Origin: Druceiella hillmani
Lineage: Eukaryota; Arthropoda; Insecta; Lepidoptera; Hepialidae
Assembly: GCA_039881145.1 (NCBI GenBank)
Contig: JAYKKI010000038.1
Span: 6,870,501-6,934,500, forward strand
DNA: 64,000 nucleotides
Reading direction: 5' to 3'
Shown: positions 1 through 14,400 of the stretch, one piece after another
How positions within the stretch are numbered: position 1 is the stretch's first letter
How the letters are laid out: each line of letters opens with the position of its first letter
Notes under the pieces: generated by a model
Database searches by the model: none
Told to the model about the DNA's origin: nothing
The model's input: the letters and a program-made list of their open reading frames with translations, nothing else
Made by a program: the position numbers and the translations under genes

Positions 1-2690
1 ACTGAACTCAGACATAAATTCGAAAGGATAGATGATGACAAAGACTCTGCACTAGCAACATTGTTAGAACCAGAATTTTTTCTCCAGAAAAATCTGAATT
101 AATAAAAATACAATTGTTGAGAGAGCAAATCAAAAGGAGTGAGGCATTGGAAAGGAGTAGCAGTGTGAGGATAACAAACCACCATTTCCAAATGCTATGA
201 AGAGACTGCTTGCTTTAAGCAGGCAGCAGTATCCAAAGAAACGTCGAAAAGCACGATTTCAATAGAATTACAAAATTAGTTAAATGGAAAATTATCAATC
301 TCAATCTATTCATATATGGAAAGAAATGAAGAAAGTATGCACATGGTCAATTTAGCTAAAACTTTTTTATCCTCTTCTGCTACTTTTAATCTTCTGCTAC
401 TATTTAAGTTATTATAATATTCATATTATTAAGTGCCTATGCCAACAATTTCAAATGTAGTGTGTTATAATTTTGTAACATAAGGCCCATTTTCACCAAT
501 TTTTTGTAAATTTACAAATAGAAAGCAATAAAAGGTACATTTTCATATGTTCAACAAAATATATTGAGAAATTACTAATAAACTGTAACGCAAGTAGTGC
601 ACAGTAATCATATTCATATTCTTCCACATGCTAATCTAAAAAAGGAAATAGAGCCAGAAATGGATATACCATATAAAAATTGGGTCTCTAATGCTGAGTG
701 CTATAGTATCGACACCGTAGTGTGTTGTGTTGGTCACAAGGCATATGACCTTTGAAGGTGAGACGTACCATTGGCAGTGGATTCAATTCAAAGCCGCTCG
801 AGTGGTGCTGGACTAGTGGCCTGGTTAGCTGTAAGAGATTGCACTTGTAGCAACAAGTCCATATTATGTATGGATTGTATACATTAATGTACATGAATCA
901 ATAAGTATAGTAAGCAGACCCAACATTACGTATAGGTACGAGCCTAGTATGTCGCTATCTTGGTTGTTATATTATTACTCACTGGAATGTTGTGCAGTAC
1001 GCAATATTTAAAAGAAACAAAAGATTACAGTCAAAAATAAAATATTACAGTAATGCAGATGCTAATAATATTAATTTAATTAAGGTCAATGTCAGGTTAT
1101 TAGTCAAGTGCAATTCGGTTTATACCTTGGAACCCAATTATATTGAATGGATTTGCAAAATTTTTTTATTGAATTTCTAATGTCAATAATAAGTTAACCC
1201 TTAAAAAATGTCCACTAATATCATTTTGTCTTAATATCATTCCATGTAAACTATATTGTATAGAGTAAAGCATAAATCTTTGTGTTAATATTACTTTCCA
1301 AAAAGTTATATAAACTTTTACAGAAGTATTTGAAGTGACAGCATAAATCCTTGAATAGCAAATAGAACTACAATTGTAAAATGTTGAGTGTTCTAGGAGG
1401 TAAAGGTCAAAAGTCAGATATTTATTAGCTCTAACAGCAAAGTTACTTCATTTCAAGAGTCCATGTGGAATGTTATTTTTAAAGTAAATTGGTGTTTTTA
1501 TAGTTTATTCCTATTTGAAGTAATGAAATGTTTTAATTAGAAAACCATTATTTTCAATATACAAATTCAGCATTTACGAATCTTGAGTATTTTTAAAAAT
1601 TAAATTATATGTATTTTATATATTCAGGTATCAATAGTTTTTTAAAACTGTCACTGAAAAAACTGTCAATCTCATGTCATTAGTACCTATACTTGATGCT
1701 ACTTTAGAGCATATGAAGAATGTATTAACAAGTACAATTAGTTAGAATATGATAATATATCAGAAAAATGAAATAATGAAATTTGAACATTAAGATCTAT
1801 TGCAATTAAAAATTGATCCCTGATAAATTATTCAATTATTTAATAAAATTTGTTTATGATTTTTTGCTTTATACTACTTGCCAATAAATTATTTACTTGC
1901 TTTATACTATTGTTAATAGTTGCAACATTTTATTTTCAATGATTTTTATGTGTATTTATTTTAAACTATTACTGATATAAGTTATATAGCGACCACCATT
2001 TCACGTAATAGGCAACCTTGAACAATATTAGAATGGTATTTTTTATAAAACCTGAATTATAGCATTTCAAAAACAATTTTTTCTAATATTTTTGAAGTGA
2101 AAACTTTTTAGCATCGTGATTTGAAAGTAGATGAAACGAAAAAGCGATAGTAAAAAGAGACAGACAGGAGATAGGAAGTATTATACAGTGTTTCTTATGT
2201 TCGTGGTTCTCTTTGTGCTCTGCTTTGTACCCCTCCACTCATGTTTACCAAGGCATAGCGAGAGTTTGCTTGGGTCTCAGCGTTGTACGTGTGTTAATAC
2301 GTGTTTATGCACGCAATTGAAAATGATATTGTGAATAATGATTGAGTACTTATATGTAAATTTTCATAAACTTTAAATTTGTGTGTATTCGATCATTTTC
2401 TGAATTAAAAAAAACATAGATGTGCAAAAAAATTAAATAAGAGATTAATTTAATTATAAAATTAGATGAAATTTATAAATTTTATTTACATATTATTAAT
2501 TATAAAAACTTTTCTAATTATTTTAGTTTTTATCAAAATTAAAAATTTATATTAAACTTAAAATTAAAATTTTTGAAGGTTTCTACCACGTGTGAATTGC
2601 ACATGATTTTTTTTTTTCAAAACTTATGATTTTTGAAAACGTGATTATTTTTGAAAGAAAAACTTAGTATACAAGCTTTTACATTTGTTA
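1..2690. other. No recognisable gene (left edge)
   Basis: AT-rich sequence. The first 270 bases include short charged open stretches on the plus strand (IQLLREQIKRSEALER, then MKRLLALSRQQYPKKRRK in another frame). They could be the tail of a transposon DNA-binding protein, but I cannot name it. The rest holds only short chance frames. Confidence 0.4.
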
Positions 2691-2851
2691 TGGCCATATG
2701 TGGAGGCCGAATCATTCACAGAGATGGTAAGTTTTAAGAGCATTTAACTAGAGATGGCAAGTAGGTGTGTCCTATACACTTGGTCCTTAGTTGTACATCG
2801 AATGTCATAAGTAGTAGAGCTCCGTCATTCATTGCTCATTACCGTGCAAAA

Positions 2852-3915
2852 ATGCCGTTTTGTGCCATAATTACATGCAAAAATGAAAGTGAGAAAAAAA
2901 ATGTAACCAATTCTGAAATTTCCTATCACCAGTAAGCTATTTTAAACATATCTTCTTTCCTATTCTAAAATCCTTTGATTTTAATTAAAAACATTATTTG
3001 TACCAATATGTTTTTTCTTCTGTGCCGTGTCACAGAGCATATTATAGATTTGTGGCCGATATGCATCACTAGTGCTGGACACTTCATGTTATTATCGCAT
3101 AATATCGACGTCAATATGTGATCTTAATAAGTTACAATTTTCTCATTTTAAAGCAGTTAATTTTCAATACTAATTCTACAGTTAATAATGTTAAAATAAA
3201 CTGACTGCTTTATTATTTACACATTTTATAAGCTAGATTAAAAAAGCAAATAAACTTAGTAATGACAAAATGTTTAAATACATGATGTTTGAATAATACA
3301 TATAGCAAATGAAAAAAGTTATGTTTGAACAAAAATAAGTGACTGTATATACTCATGACAATTCAGGAAAGGGCAGAAATTTAAAAATTATAATTTTTTT
3401 GATTTTCACCCTCAATTATAAGACTGGATTGAATGGGCTGTCTAATTAAAATAAAAATAAGAGATGAGGAATTATATATTTCAAAAAACACATATTTCAA
3501 AGTAAACAATATTTTCAAGAGATTTGGTAAATCTTATTCAATTTCATCAAAGCTAAAATCAGTAGGAGGTATAAAGCAAAAATATACACCGGCAATGAGA
3601 AGCTCGCTAGCCATTATTTTTCTTCCGTGGACAGTCCACATCCAGGCTTTACTAAGGAGTCCTTTATACAGTTAAAGTATAGAGGCAAAAGCACAAATTA
3701 CAAAATTTTAGCCAGACTTGTCATGGATGAAATGGCAATACGTCGTCACATTGGGTGGGACGGTTTCATGGCTACGTTGGCATAGGACATAGTTTAGTGG
3801 TGATTATCTGAACGAAGCTAAAAGGCTCTTGTATTTTCAGTTACTTCTATTAACTTAAATTGGAAGGTTCCAATAGGATGCTTTTTAATAGATAGTGCGA
3901 CAAGGATGAAAAGAG
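2852..3915 (+). pseudogene. P-element-type (THAP9-like) transposase relic
   Basis: Starts with MPFCAIITCKNESEKK, the first Cys pair of a THAP zinc finger, followed by a possible donor at 2932. From 3500 on, pieces in shifting frames match the P-element/THAP9 catalytic region: KYTPAMRS, then HPGFTKESFIQLKY, then LVMDEMAIRRHI, which holds the DE dipeptide around the first catalytic Asp (about 3722), then WKVPIGCFLIDS (about 3860). The His/Cys half of the THAP finger and the C-terminal half are not seen. Several frameshifts and stops show it is dead. The family is inferred from the string of motifs in correct order. Confidence 0.65.
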
Positions 3916-4057
3916 TAAATATAGTGAAATAATGCTTAGAACTTATTCATTAAATGGGTGATCAAAATTATTTTTATGACATAAGACAGCTCGCAGCTAT
4001 GTTTCGATGCTAAACAAATTAGAATACTCAATAGAAATTCTTAAATGGCATTTCTTC

Positions 4058-4140
4058 ATCCATTTAATAAAACGGCAGTTGCTGCCATTCTGTATAAATA
4101 CATTAAATAAAACGGCAATCGCTGCCATGCTGTAAAAAAT
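4058..4140. repeat. Two-copy direct repeat of about 42 bp
   Basis: Two tandem copies sharing ATAAAACGGCA and GCTGCCAT. Each contains a small dyad (GGCAGTTGCTGCC; GGCAATCGCTGCC). It lies just after the P-element relic and may be part of it. Confidence 0.55.
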
Positions 4141-7100
4141 TAATATTTGTATCATACACAATATTTAAAAGCAATGAGAAATTTGTTGTATATTAATAAA
4201 CATAACTTACGAAAAGATCCAACAGTAATTATATTAATATAACATTTCAACTTATCCTAGTATCTAGAAAAAAGTGATTTGTCTACAACTTATTTTTTAA
4301 TGTGGTATGGAATCAATTGTTGACAGTAATAAATTATGTTTATGGTTTTAAAATTTATTTTTATTTAGATATTAGAGTTCAAATTATCATAACATTGTTT
4401 TTTTAGTCTAGACATTTGGCAATTTTACTTTATTTTTATCTTTGTCACTAAATTCACTCATTAGATATGGGAAATATTGTCATTTTCTTAAACTGAATTC
4501 ATTGTTGATAATCATTGTTCACCAGGGCCCTCCCACTTGTATTGTTTAATTTCCATTAAAAAAATTAAATTTTTTCTTAAATAAGCTAGTTTTAATTGTA
4601 ATGCTCTGAAACTGACGAAACGCTATTAGTGTGTTTCCATTAGTAAGTTTCTTGTATCACATGTTGATAATCAATTAATAAATATCTTAGAACGTACGTA
4701 AATATTAGTTTGGTAGAATTTAAGTTTTCTTTACAAAATTATATTTAGTTGCATCGGCTTATTCTTACTTCTATATATTGTGTTGAGCGGTCGGTAAATG
4801 TGTAAACACTAAAATATTTGAACGATTTTAAATCTGTGGAATGTTTGTCGTTAGCGAAATAAATAGATGTGTCCAAGTGTGGGAAAGGGTTTCATTATTT
4901 TGGGCGGAGAAAGCAACGTGTTCTGAAGTTATTGGCTCGTTAGAAATTCATTTGTTTCAAAAGGCCGACACGTGTTTTCATACATTTAGACGCATGCCAC
5001 TTCCATGTTATTTGTTCTGTGGACTCGATGGTCTGTTTGTAAGCAAGTGGAAACGAGCTCTCATTATAACGACATGTTTAAAAATCATGTGGAATTTATC
5101 AGCAAAAATAAATGCCTTTCTTCTCCAGTTCGTCAAGTATTCTAAAGTTACAGGGTTCCTCCTTTTTATTGTACATTCACATTTTTGCTCTGTCTTAATT
5201 ATTATTATCTGTGTAATTTATTGACCGCTGTTAATCTACTTTAACAATATATTGTATGTAGCAACCACTGTTGTCGGAACATCAGTAGATGTATTATCTT
5301 CAGCAATGTTCGTCTTGTAGAACAATAGACGGCTGTAACATTTAATGGTCCATATATTTATGCTTACATTTAAAATATTCATAAAACGTTCTCTGCCGAC
5401 TATCTGAATGGAGGCGTCAAACTGCATGCTCCTGCTATTTATAGAGTATTTTATAAAATGAAATGATAGTTTCTATATACAACTAAATAGTTTTGTAAGA
5501 AAATTACATTAAGATTTAAAAAGTGTTGTAGTCACTGGGATGTACGAGATTTCGGTTAGCAGTGAACATGTTAAGGTTGAGTATTATGACTATTGCGAAA
5601 GTGGCAAAAATCTGGTAACGTAAACAATTGTTACTCTGATACATTCTGACGTTAATGGCATATGAAATAGCATTTATAAAAAGCATACTCTAAGACAATG
5701 GTCTGATGTAGTTTGAAAAATTTTGTTTAAACAATCTACCAACTAGATCAGCTAAATGACGTAATCTGTACTTACCCTGTTAAGGGAGCGCAATGCAAAG
5801 GATGTGTTATGCCATAAAAATGACAGAAATTAGTTTATACTGCGGTGACGAAATTGAAATCAATATTTTATTATTAATAGAGTGTTATAACAGTTTTATT
5901 TACATATCATTTCCAAACATGCTACTCAAAGAGAAAAATAATCTGTATGCTTTATTTAGCTCAATCAAGACGTTCGGTGATGTCGTATTGTGAGTAGTAA
6001 ACAAAGTTAAAGTTGAATAAACTGGTTGGTTTTTATAAAAGGTTGCGTCAAAATTAATACAATACAGATAAAAATTAGTTCAGTCTGTATTTGCACCAAA
6101 ACAATCAATAAAAGAAAAATATGATCATAATAAAAATTAATTAAGAATATTTCATTACAACTTAATATACCATAGTTTACAGTGGCAATAAATTAACACT
6201 AGAAAATTCTATAACAAAAATATAACTATTAAAAACATGTAACTATCAATATTTATCCGTCTCATTCAAACTTGTTAGCTTGAACATGTTGCATTTATAC
6301 ATTACTCTGCCAACTTAACTGTATATTCAGGATTTGAAGTGAAATGATCTGTGTAAATCGACATATGATGTCAACATATTGAAAAAATAATTGCGAGGAC
6401 GAGGAAATGACACGATAGTGAAACAGCAAGAAAGGTATCACGACACAGAATTTAATATAAAATAAAACCAGGTAGCGGGCGTGGGACAAGAGTTATACAT
6501 AGCTTTATTTCTAAAACAATATAAAATACATTCTGAAATAGATTAATACTTACAACCTGCAATGTTTGTTACAGGTGATTTTCAATTTATTTGTATCTTT
6601 TAATGCAAACAGTGTTCAGTCTAGAGGAGATACTCAATATAAAGTCTAACAGCAATTTGTTTTAAGGCATCCATTTAACAATTTGTGTTTTACAATTAAA
6701 GCCTGCAAAAAGTTTTTACTATTTTCAAGTTACATAATTAATGTTGCTTACATTAACAAATATGGCGCAAAATATTTTTTTTCAGAAACGCAATTCAAAG
6801 TACACTTTATTGCCAGTTGTAATCACATTCGTCTTAATACTTGCACACGTGGTACAAATGTCAATGTAAAACGACTCGCTAAGCGTGGCTGTATTATAAT
6901 TAAAAAAAATTATTATTAAAGTCAAATATAGCCTAACATAATCTTATTCAATTACCCTAAGACCTTTACATATAAACAAACACCCCTTCACAATAATGAT
7001 TATGATTTTATGTATCATTCATTTCATAATATTCCATGTATTCAAGAAGTAATTAAAATCTTACTCTAGAAATACAGATTCGCTTGTCCGTAGAGAAAAT

Positions 7101-8390
7101 ATATCATATTTGCGCGAAGTTACACTTATAATATCATTGGAACAATCGTTCTTAGTAAAGCAGACTTACAACATCAAATATGTTCCTTAGCTCTTTCAAA
7201 AATATTGCTTTAAAAGATATTGTTAAGTTAGTGCAAATTGAATAGACGTCAAATGACTACAGGATAAAATACACCACATTGCCACTACACCTTTCAACTT
7301 CTTTTTTCCTCAATACAAAAAGAGAAGCAACAGAGCAAATTAATTTTGAAGAAACAGAACTCAAAATAAACTAAGAAGTGAAAACATTCACAATACATAT
7401 AAAAAGAAATTGACAAACAATTTTAGAAATAAAAAAAAAATTTATCAAACATTTTGATATACAATCAAAGAATTTTTACTTCATGCTATTCATATCATAC
7501 AATGCTCAGAAGGGTAAATATTTGACCAAACCTGTTAAATTATTTGGCATATGATAATATTAAAAATTATACACATCCTGAATGATTATATTAAAAAATT
7601 ACAGGCCATTATTTCCCACAAATTCATATCCTTACAACGGGCGATAGCAAATATAATGTCTCAGTAAGACACAAGTCTCTACCCTTCCTTATTAAAAGTT
7701 TAGACGAATTACGCAAAATTGACAGAATTTATCATAACGCCTTTTTCATAAGAAGCCCTTTGAGTTCTACTACATAGATTTACCTGGATGAAACTCTTCT
7801 ACAACTGTGGATACTTTTTACTAGCAAGTGAAGATCTTTGTTTTCAATTTAACACATAATTCATTTGTTTCACAATTTATAATTCGGTTACATGAAATAC
7901 TATTTACACTAAGTTACATCCATAGTAAATCTAAATTAGGCAAGATGAACAGCAAAAATACTTTAGACAAAAGCCTTGAAAACATGGTTCCCAATTAAAA
8001 AAGTCCTCCTCAGTTGTATTAATTTTTATTTACAAATTAAATCAACACTGCAAATACTCCAGTAAAATGACAATTTCTTGAATTATGACTTGTAATATAG
8101 AAATAATAGAAGAAAATCTCCAATCCACAAATTTCTCACTGTGTGGTTTTAGGCCATATCCACAGACGTTCAAATCACAGCAGTAATATTTTGATCTATT
8201 CAAGTGCAATTTTATTGTTGATGAGGTGTCTGTTTCTTACCACACTTACGAGCATTAATATAACTAAGCCAACGTTGGTAGTAACTTAACATCTAATATT
8301 ACATAATTATTTATTACAGTTTCGAGTGTGGTAATTGTAAAAGTTTGCATCCGACACTTGTTTCTACGGTATTCTTCAATTTGTGTACCA
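4141..8390. other. Akirin 3' flank; no recognisable gene
   Basis: Downstream of the akirin stop codon. It may include a long 3' UTR (several TTTATT words on the plus strand are minus-strand AATAAA). A 127-codon open frame at 4841-5224 (plus) has no recognisable domain and no splice or homology support, so I do not call it a gene. Confidence 0.45.
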
Positions 8391-8401
8391 TTAGGACAGA
8401 T
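8391..8401 (-). CDS. akirin: Akirin exon 5 (11-base terminal coding exon, YLS-stop)
   Basis: The acceptor atttttcag is followed by ATCTGTCCTAA. Joined to the last T of exon 4 it reads TAT CTG TCC TAA: Tyr-Leu-Ser-stop, the near-invariant akirin C-terminus. It is far too short for gene finders. A possible minus-strand AATAAA lies at 8315-8310; the real 3' UTR end cannot be fixed here. Confidence 0.8.
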
Positions 8402-11400
8402 CTGAAAAATATTTAAACACATTTTTTAAAGTTTCAACGTAAATGGTGACTTTGACTGAAACATCTGATAGAAACACTGATCTATGTTTCTACAATTTTT
8501 AAAGAGTTTCATCTACGTAACTCAAATGGATATCTAATATGGAATGGAAAATTACATAAAATGATACACTCCTGATTCAATACAATGTTTTATATTTTCA
8601 AAATTTAAATACAAGTTCTATCTCAACATAGATAAGTAATTTTATGGTGATATGGCACAAATTTTGTAATAAATGAAAAGTAAAAAATTTTTTGATATCT
8701 ACTATTGTTACATTAATATAGGGACCGTACAAGTAACATAGAAGTCGCTTGGAAACGACAGAAATATAGTTACATGTTTGCCAATACCAGTGCCATATTT
8801 TATCGAAAAAATGTAATAAACGTCACTTTATTTAGTTCAGGTCTAAATATTTAAGCAGTGCAACAAAAATATTACTATACAAGATGTTAGTAAGACCGAT
8901 AGACTGATGGAAGTGAAGCTTGGACAATGAATGAATCACAAATGAAGATACATTAATGATTTTTGAACAAAAATCTTGAGAAACATTTTTGGAGCAGTGA
9001 GGAAGAATGGAGGAGTTTGAGAATTTATAATAATGAATTGCAGTATAAATTCAGAGAACCAAATATGGTTAAGGTAATAAAAGCCTCACAACTAAGATGG
9101 CTGAGTCATATCTATAGTTTGCGAAACAAATAAAACCCAGTGAAAATAATAAATTCCCAAAAACCAAAGGGGAAGAGAAGGAGAGGCAGACCGCTTACGA
9201 GATGGCTGGATAATATAGAAAAGTGGCTAAAGAATGTGGGTGTCAACAGATGGAGAACCATGGCATCGGATAGGTCAAAATGGTGATTATGTCATTATAA
9301 TTTGTGTATATAACACACTACACCATATTCAGGCACAATAAATAATTTTCATTTATTACAATATGTACACGATGGGAACTTCACACGTAAAAATTATAGC
9401 AGTTTAACCAAAGTTCATTAATTTATCACCATATGGCATTAATAGCAGCATCTTACAATATTGTTTGCTAATCCAGAAAATGTCATTTCCAGTATAAAAA
9501 GAATGACTAGGTCATTAAACATATTGACATACTGTTATTAAAATTAACCTCATTTTATGTTAAAAACACCAATATCTTATTAAACCATTGAACTGTTTAG
9601 GGGTTTATTATTCTCATTTTTTATTCTTGTAACAAACATTTCTAACACTAAAGGAGTCCATATGGATGTTTTTCTCCTTTAATGCCAAATTAAATTAAAA
9701 GAACAAGTAAGGCATGATACTGTACATTTTCAATATACTGTCTGCTTATGTTGAATCCACACGATGTGAAATTTCAAAAAAATTTTCCCAAAAAATCTAA
9801 AGGAAATTATATTTTTGTACCCTACTTGAGAAGAACAATTGCTGTAAATTTTATGAAAATGCAAAGTAGTCAATTTGACATTATTTTTTTTGGTTTGTTT
9901 TACAGGAAATGAACCATGTGATAAACCTTCATTTCATACATCTGTTATACTGAAAGTAGCATAATATAAGGGCAACTCACAACTAGGCACTGCTTCATGG
10001 TGCATCACAGTTTGGTGATGAGTGTGGTGGGAGGACATGCCCTCATGGTCAGCATCCATCCCGTCTATTTGATGTGCATGGGTCGGAGGTGGGCGACGCT
10101 GGATCTGCAAACATCAAAAAATGACTGTTACTTAAGAGTACGCAGTGCCTAAACGTCAAAACATCACTTGGCCTTTGAGTCATCGGATGCAAATTTCAGT
10201 AAAGTAAAAAAAGACATTGCTAGAAAGATGTGTAAAGTACAATATGACGAAATTTTTTCATATTTTTTTTAAATTAATTGAGAAATCAATATGGAAATGT
10301 CACAGATCGAAAATGCCTTCAGCTTCTAGGAATTCCTGCCTCTTATAGACGTACTATTTGGAAAATGTCTAGAAGTTTTTAAGGTTATAAATAATATATT
10401 GCATTGCTTTTTTCTACAGTGAAAAATGTATGCATTTGCCATGAAAAATTTCAACATGACAATGGACGGGATTGGATGGGCTTGCATTTTTCTTTTATAT
10501 TTCCTTGCTCTTTGCCTTTACGTTTCATTATTATGAAATTTCCATAAAACAAAGTGATATCTTTATTGCAATGATAGGGTTTAAATTTTATTGATTAATA
10601 TTAATATATATGAAGATTTTATTTAATAAGAAAATAACAATAGTTTCAAAGCGTGATTATGAATTTGATTAACTAGTACATTTTTATTAAATACTTATGT
10701 ATATTTGTTAAATCCCTTGGATAGACCAAGGCAGGTAAACTTTCAATGCAAAATCCAAAAAAAAGGGGGAGAAAACTTCCAACTCATTATGCAGATTATT
10801 AACTTCCAGTTTGTGATGTTTTTAAAATTCAAAATAACGACGCATTATTCTTACAATAAATAGTCACCATTTTGTAGAATAAGTCATTTCCTTTAGGTCA
10901 CCATATTTGTACTACACGACCAAAATATCAGTTTCGTTTCAGGCTATCAGACGCAAATCACAATATACTTAAAAAAATACATAGAAAAATGTTAACCGTA
11001 ATACATTTTACAATATAGTATAATGTAAAGAATAGATGTACCGTTTTGAAAGACTATATATTCTGGAAATTTATAAGAAAAAGATAATTATAAAAAAAAT
11101 TTAAAAATTTACACATTTTACCAATTTTTCCTACTGCTAACAAGTGTCTGCAAAAGTGATCAATTTGCCGTCGGTAATAATTGGAGCATTTCACTTTTCA
11201 ATAATTATAAATATGGGCTCACATAATATAATGCAATATTTTTTATCCATCTGTTCTAGATTACATTTTTATGGCAATTTTGCAAAATTGAAATGAAGTA
11301 TTCCTTTAATGTTGATCTTCAAATAAGTTTATTAACAATTATAGTAACCAAATGGTCATTTTGGCATAAACAATTTTATGTAGGTTACATTACTAATAAA

Positions 11401-14400
11401 ACTATTGCAATTTTTCTTTCATCTATAAAAATAGATGTAGCAGTAACAAATGATTGATAAAAGGTGAAAAAATTAGCAAAACTAGATATAAATATTGCAC
11501 TTCATTAGATATAAAAATGTGCTTAAAATATCATTAATCTTTGTAAATTACATTTTATCAGATATTAGTAAAACACATTAGTACGTTATTTATTTGTATC
11601 ATAATACGCATTATCAGGTAGTAACAGTCATTTAACTTGTGCATCCCAGATGTAAAATTTATATCCCAGTTATTAGAAAGAAGTATTATATCCCTTATTA
11701 TTGAAAAGATTTTATTCTGCGTAATCAGTATCTTCTCACATTCATACAGACATAATTTTTGTATGTCTAAAGCCAAATTGTATTAGCAAACTCCAATTGT
11801 CTAATCATTAAACTGATTTTTCACTTCATCACAATTGTATAACAGTGGGACTTGTTTTACGGCGAATGTAAAACAATTTATTCAAATATTTTATCGTTAT
11901 TTGTATCAAATATTGTGTCAAGAGATTACAGCTGTGCAGTTTGTAAATTAATGATGTAAAACTGGCAATATCTGGGTCAAGAATTTTGAGTTATTGTGGA
12001 AAGATTGAATTCAGAAATACATAATTACCCCGTTGAAATGTGCATACATGCCCATTCAAACAAACAGTTTGTTTAAAACGAAATAAACAATACACAATTC
12101 CAAAGCATAAGAAAGAGAAAGTCAAATCAAATAGTTATGTAGTGTTCAGTGTTCAGTTATTTTTGGCATTACAATTCATTGTAATTCAACAGTCGTAGGG
12201 TTTTGTTTTTCAAATTTTGAATTGTAACTGTCCGTAAGCACACCATTTCAACCACTCGTGCAATAATGTATTTGACAATTTTGAAAAAGGTTTAAAATTA
12301 TTCGAAATGTATCTGGATAAACCTACAATTGTGATATTTTCCCCGAGAAACTTGCTTTAGTTGAAAAAATCTACTTTTATTGCAATCACCCACAGCTTCG
12401 TTTCCAAACGATTAGTCATGTGATATGTAATTCCAAGACATCATATTGTCTTGCAAACTTCATCATACTACAGTGACAGATAAATTTTGTTTATGTAATT
12501 CAATTTATGATTCTGTTGCTCACACAATTAATTGAAGTTGACCTTATATATATATTAGTACATTATTATATGTATAGTTCATTTTGATGTTAGGTATTCT
12601 GATTGGCAAACAATCGTGTGTTTCAGTGTTTAATCACAAATTTTAAAATTACGTTTGATTCTTCAGATTACTCTTGATTTCTGTCTTTAAATAAAAATAT
12701 TTATAGTAAATTTATTGCTGTCAAATACTTTTTTCATTATTCTTAACCCAAATATATTTTATATATAAATACATGGTGTATATATATTTATCAGACATTT
12801 TTTTTATTAATGTTGCAAATACCCTATTAACTATGTGTGATTCGGCAAACTGTTTTTTTATAAACAATTAGTTTACATTTTGTATGAAATAATAATTATG
12901 CACCTGTGTAAATAGTGCCAACAGTTTCGTAATGTGCAATTTCTGACAAATGTCATTATGACCGATGAATTGCCCTTTAAAAATGTAAAATAAAAAGGGA
13001 GTTTTTTCATTAATGCTTAAAACCAATATTCTATTTATGCTTTTATATTACCAGGGATAGAAATTCCAACTGACGTTTCAGTTTTGCATATCAATAATAT
13101 ATCAACAGATAGGAATTACAAGCTCAGCATGCTATCCACTAATGAGAGGTCAGATCTCTCAATGGTTATCCAATATTGTATAGAAGTGATAGAGATGCTG
13201 CTTTCCAATAACTTTTTGGCAGTTATCTTTGATAGGTTAAGTTATCAACAGTAAGGACTATGTCATTTTCAAGCGACAGATGCTTATGAACGGACTGTCC
13301 AATCCAATTTTTTCTTATAAAAAGTTACTGGAAATCAGTAGCAAGCATGTCGTCTTCTCGTTACAGCAATTTAGAAATTTGGAATTGTTATCACACTGGG
13401 ATGATAATTTTGATAATGCTTATGCCGGGTCCTGCATATATATAAAGACCAATTATACGTCTGAGCTCAATGAGCAGAATTTTAAAATTAGATTTCACAT
13501 TAATAAGAGTTCTGTTGAATTATTATTGAATATAAAGACATAATTGCAATCATACATTTATTATAATTTATTACTTAATTCAATTATAAATGTTATATTA
13601 ATATTGGCTTTTGTCTGATTTAACACTAGACATAAAGAAAAACAGAGATAGATTGCATTCCGTAACTAAGCAAAACTTTCCTTAATTTATATTATTCTTG
13701 ATATTGAAATACATCCGCTACTTAATGAAGTATTGAATACATCGCTTACTTATGAATTTCATGAAACATTTAAATACCTCTAATCGTATATAATTAAAAT
13801 GTTTCTATTTACTTATTATCTATTTATTTGGTGCATTTATATTTTTAATTCCGAATCTGCCATATGTACTTATGGAACGTATCACTTGTACGGGATAGAA
13901 AGCTACGTATGACTATTGATTGATAGTTAAAACATCAAAATAATTCTAGGAAGCAAACTATGGTTAGAGAGAAAGTCACTAACTCTCTTAGATAGCTATC
14001 AATTTCGATGGACAGATAGAATTTAGGTTTTGTGATTAAGCGTATATCGGTCATCTGTTTTTTGAAACTATGAAGCAATAATTGTTATATTTTTATCTAT
14101 ATTTCACATTCTATATTTAGAGTCGCTTTTATTTTGTTGCAATTGAAAAAATACATAATTACAAACTTTTTGTGACTAAATTTTACAACAAAAAACTGTT
14201 AATTTTTTTTATTTGCCTTTCAATTCAATATTATTTGAAGAGTAAAATATGTGAATATTTACATAATATATAAATAAGTCGTAAATAATATTGCTAGTAT
14301 AGAGTAATTCGTTAAACCCTCATCGCAAGTGATGGGTATAATTATAATATGATTTTATAGCACATTTCAATTACTTTTGAAACCAAGCATTATATTGATT

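Noticed and set aside
4841..5224. 127-codon open frame on the plus strand
   Set aside because: No recognisable domain, hydrophobic low-complexity end, no splice or homology support; expected by chance in 64 kb.
8300..8401. Exon 5 region as a longer coding exon ([11 protein letters not shown]...)
   Set aside because: Only works if joined in phase 0 directly to exon 3; the phase-1 join from exon 4 gives the conserved YLS-stop instead.
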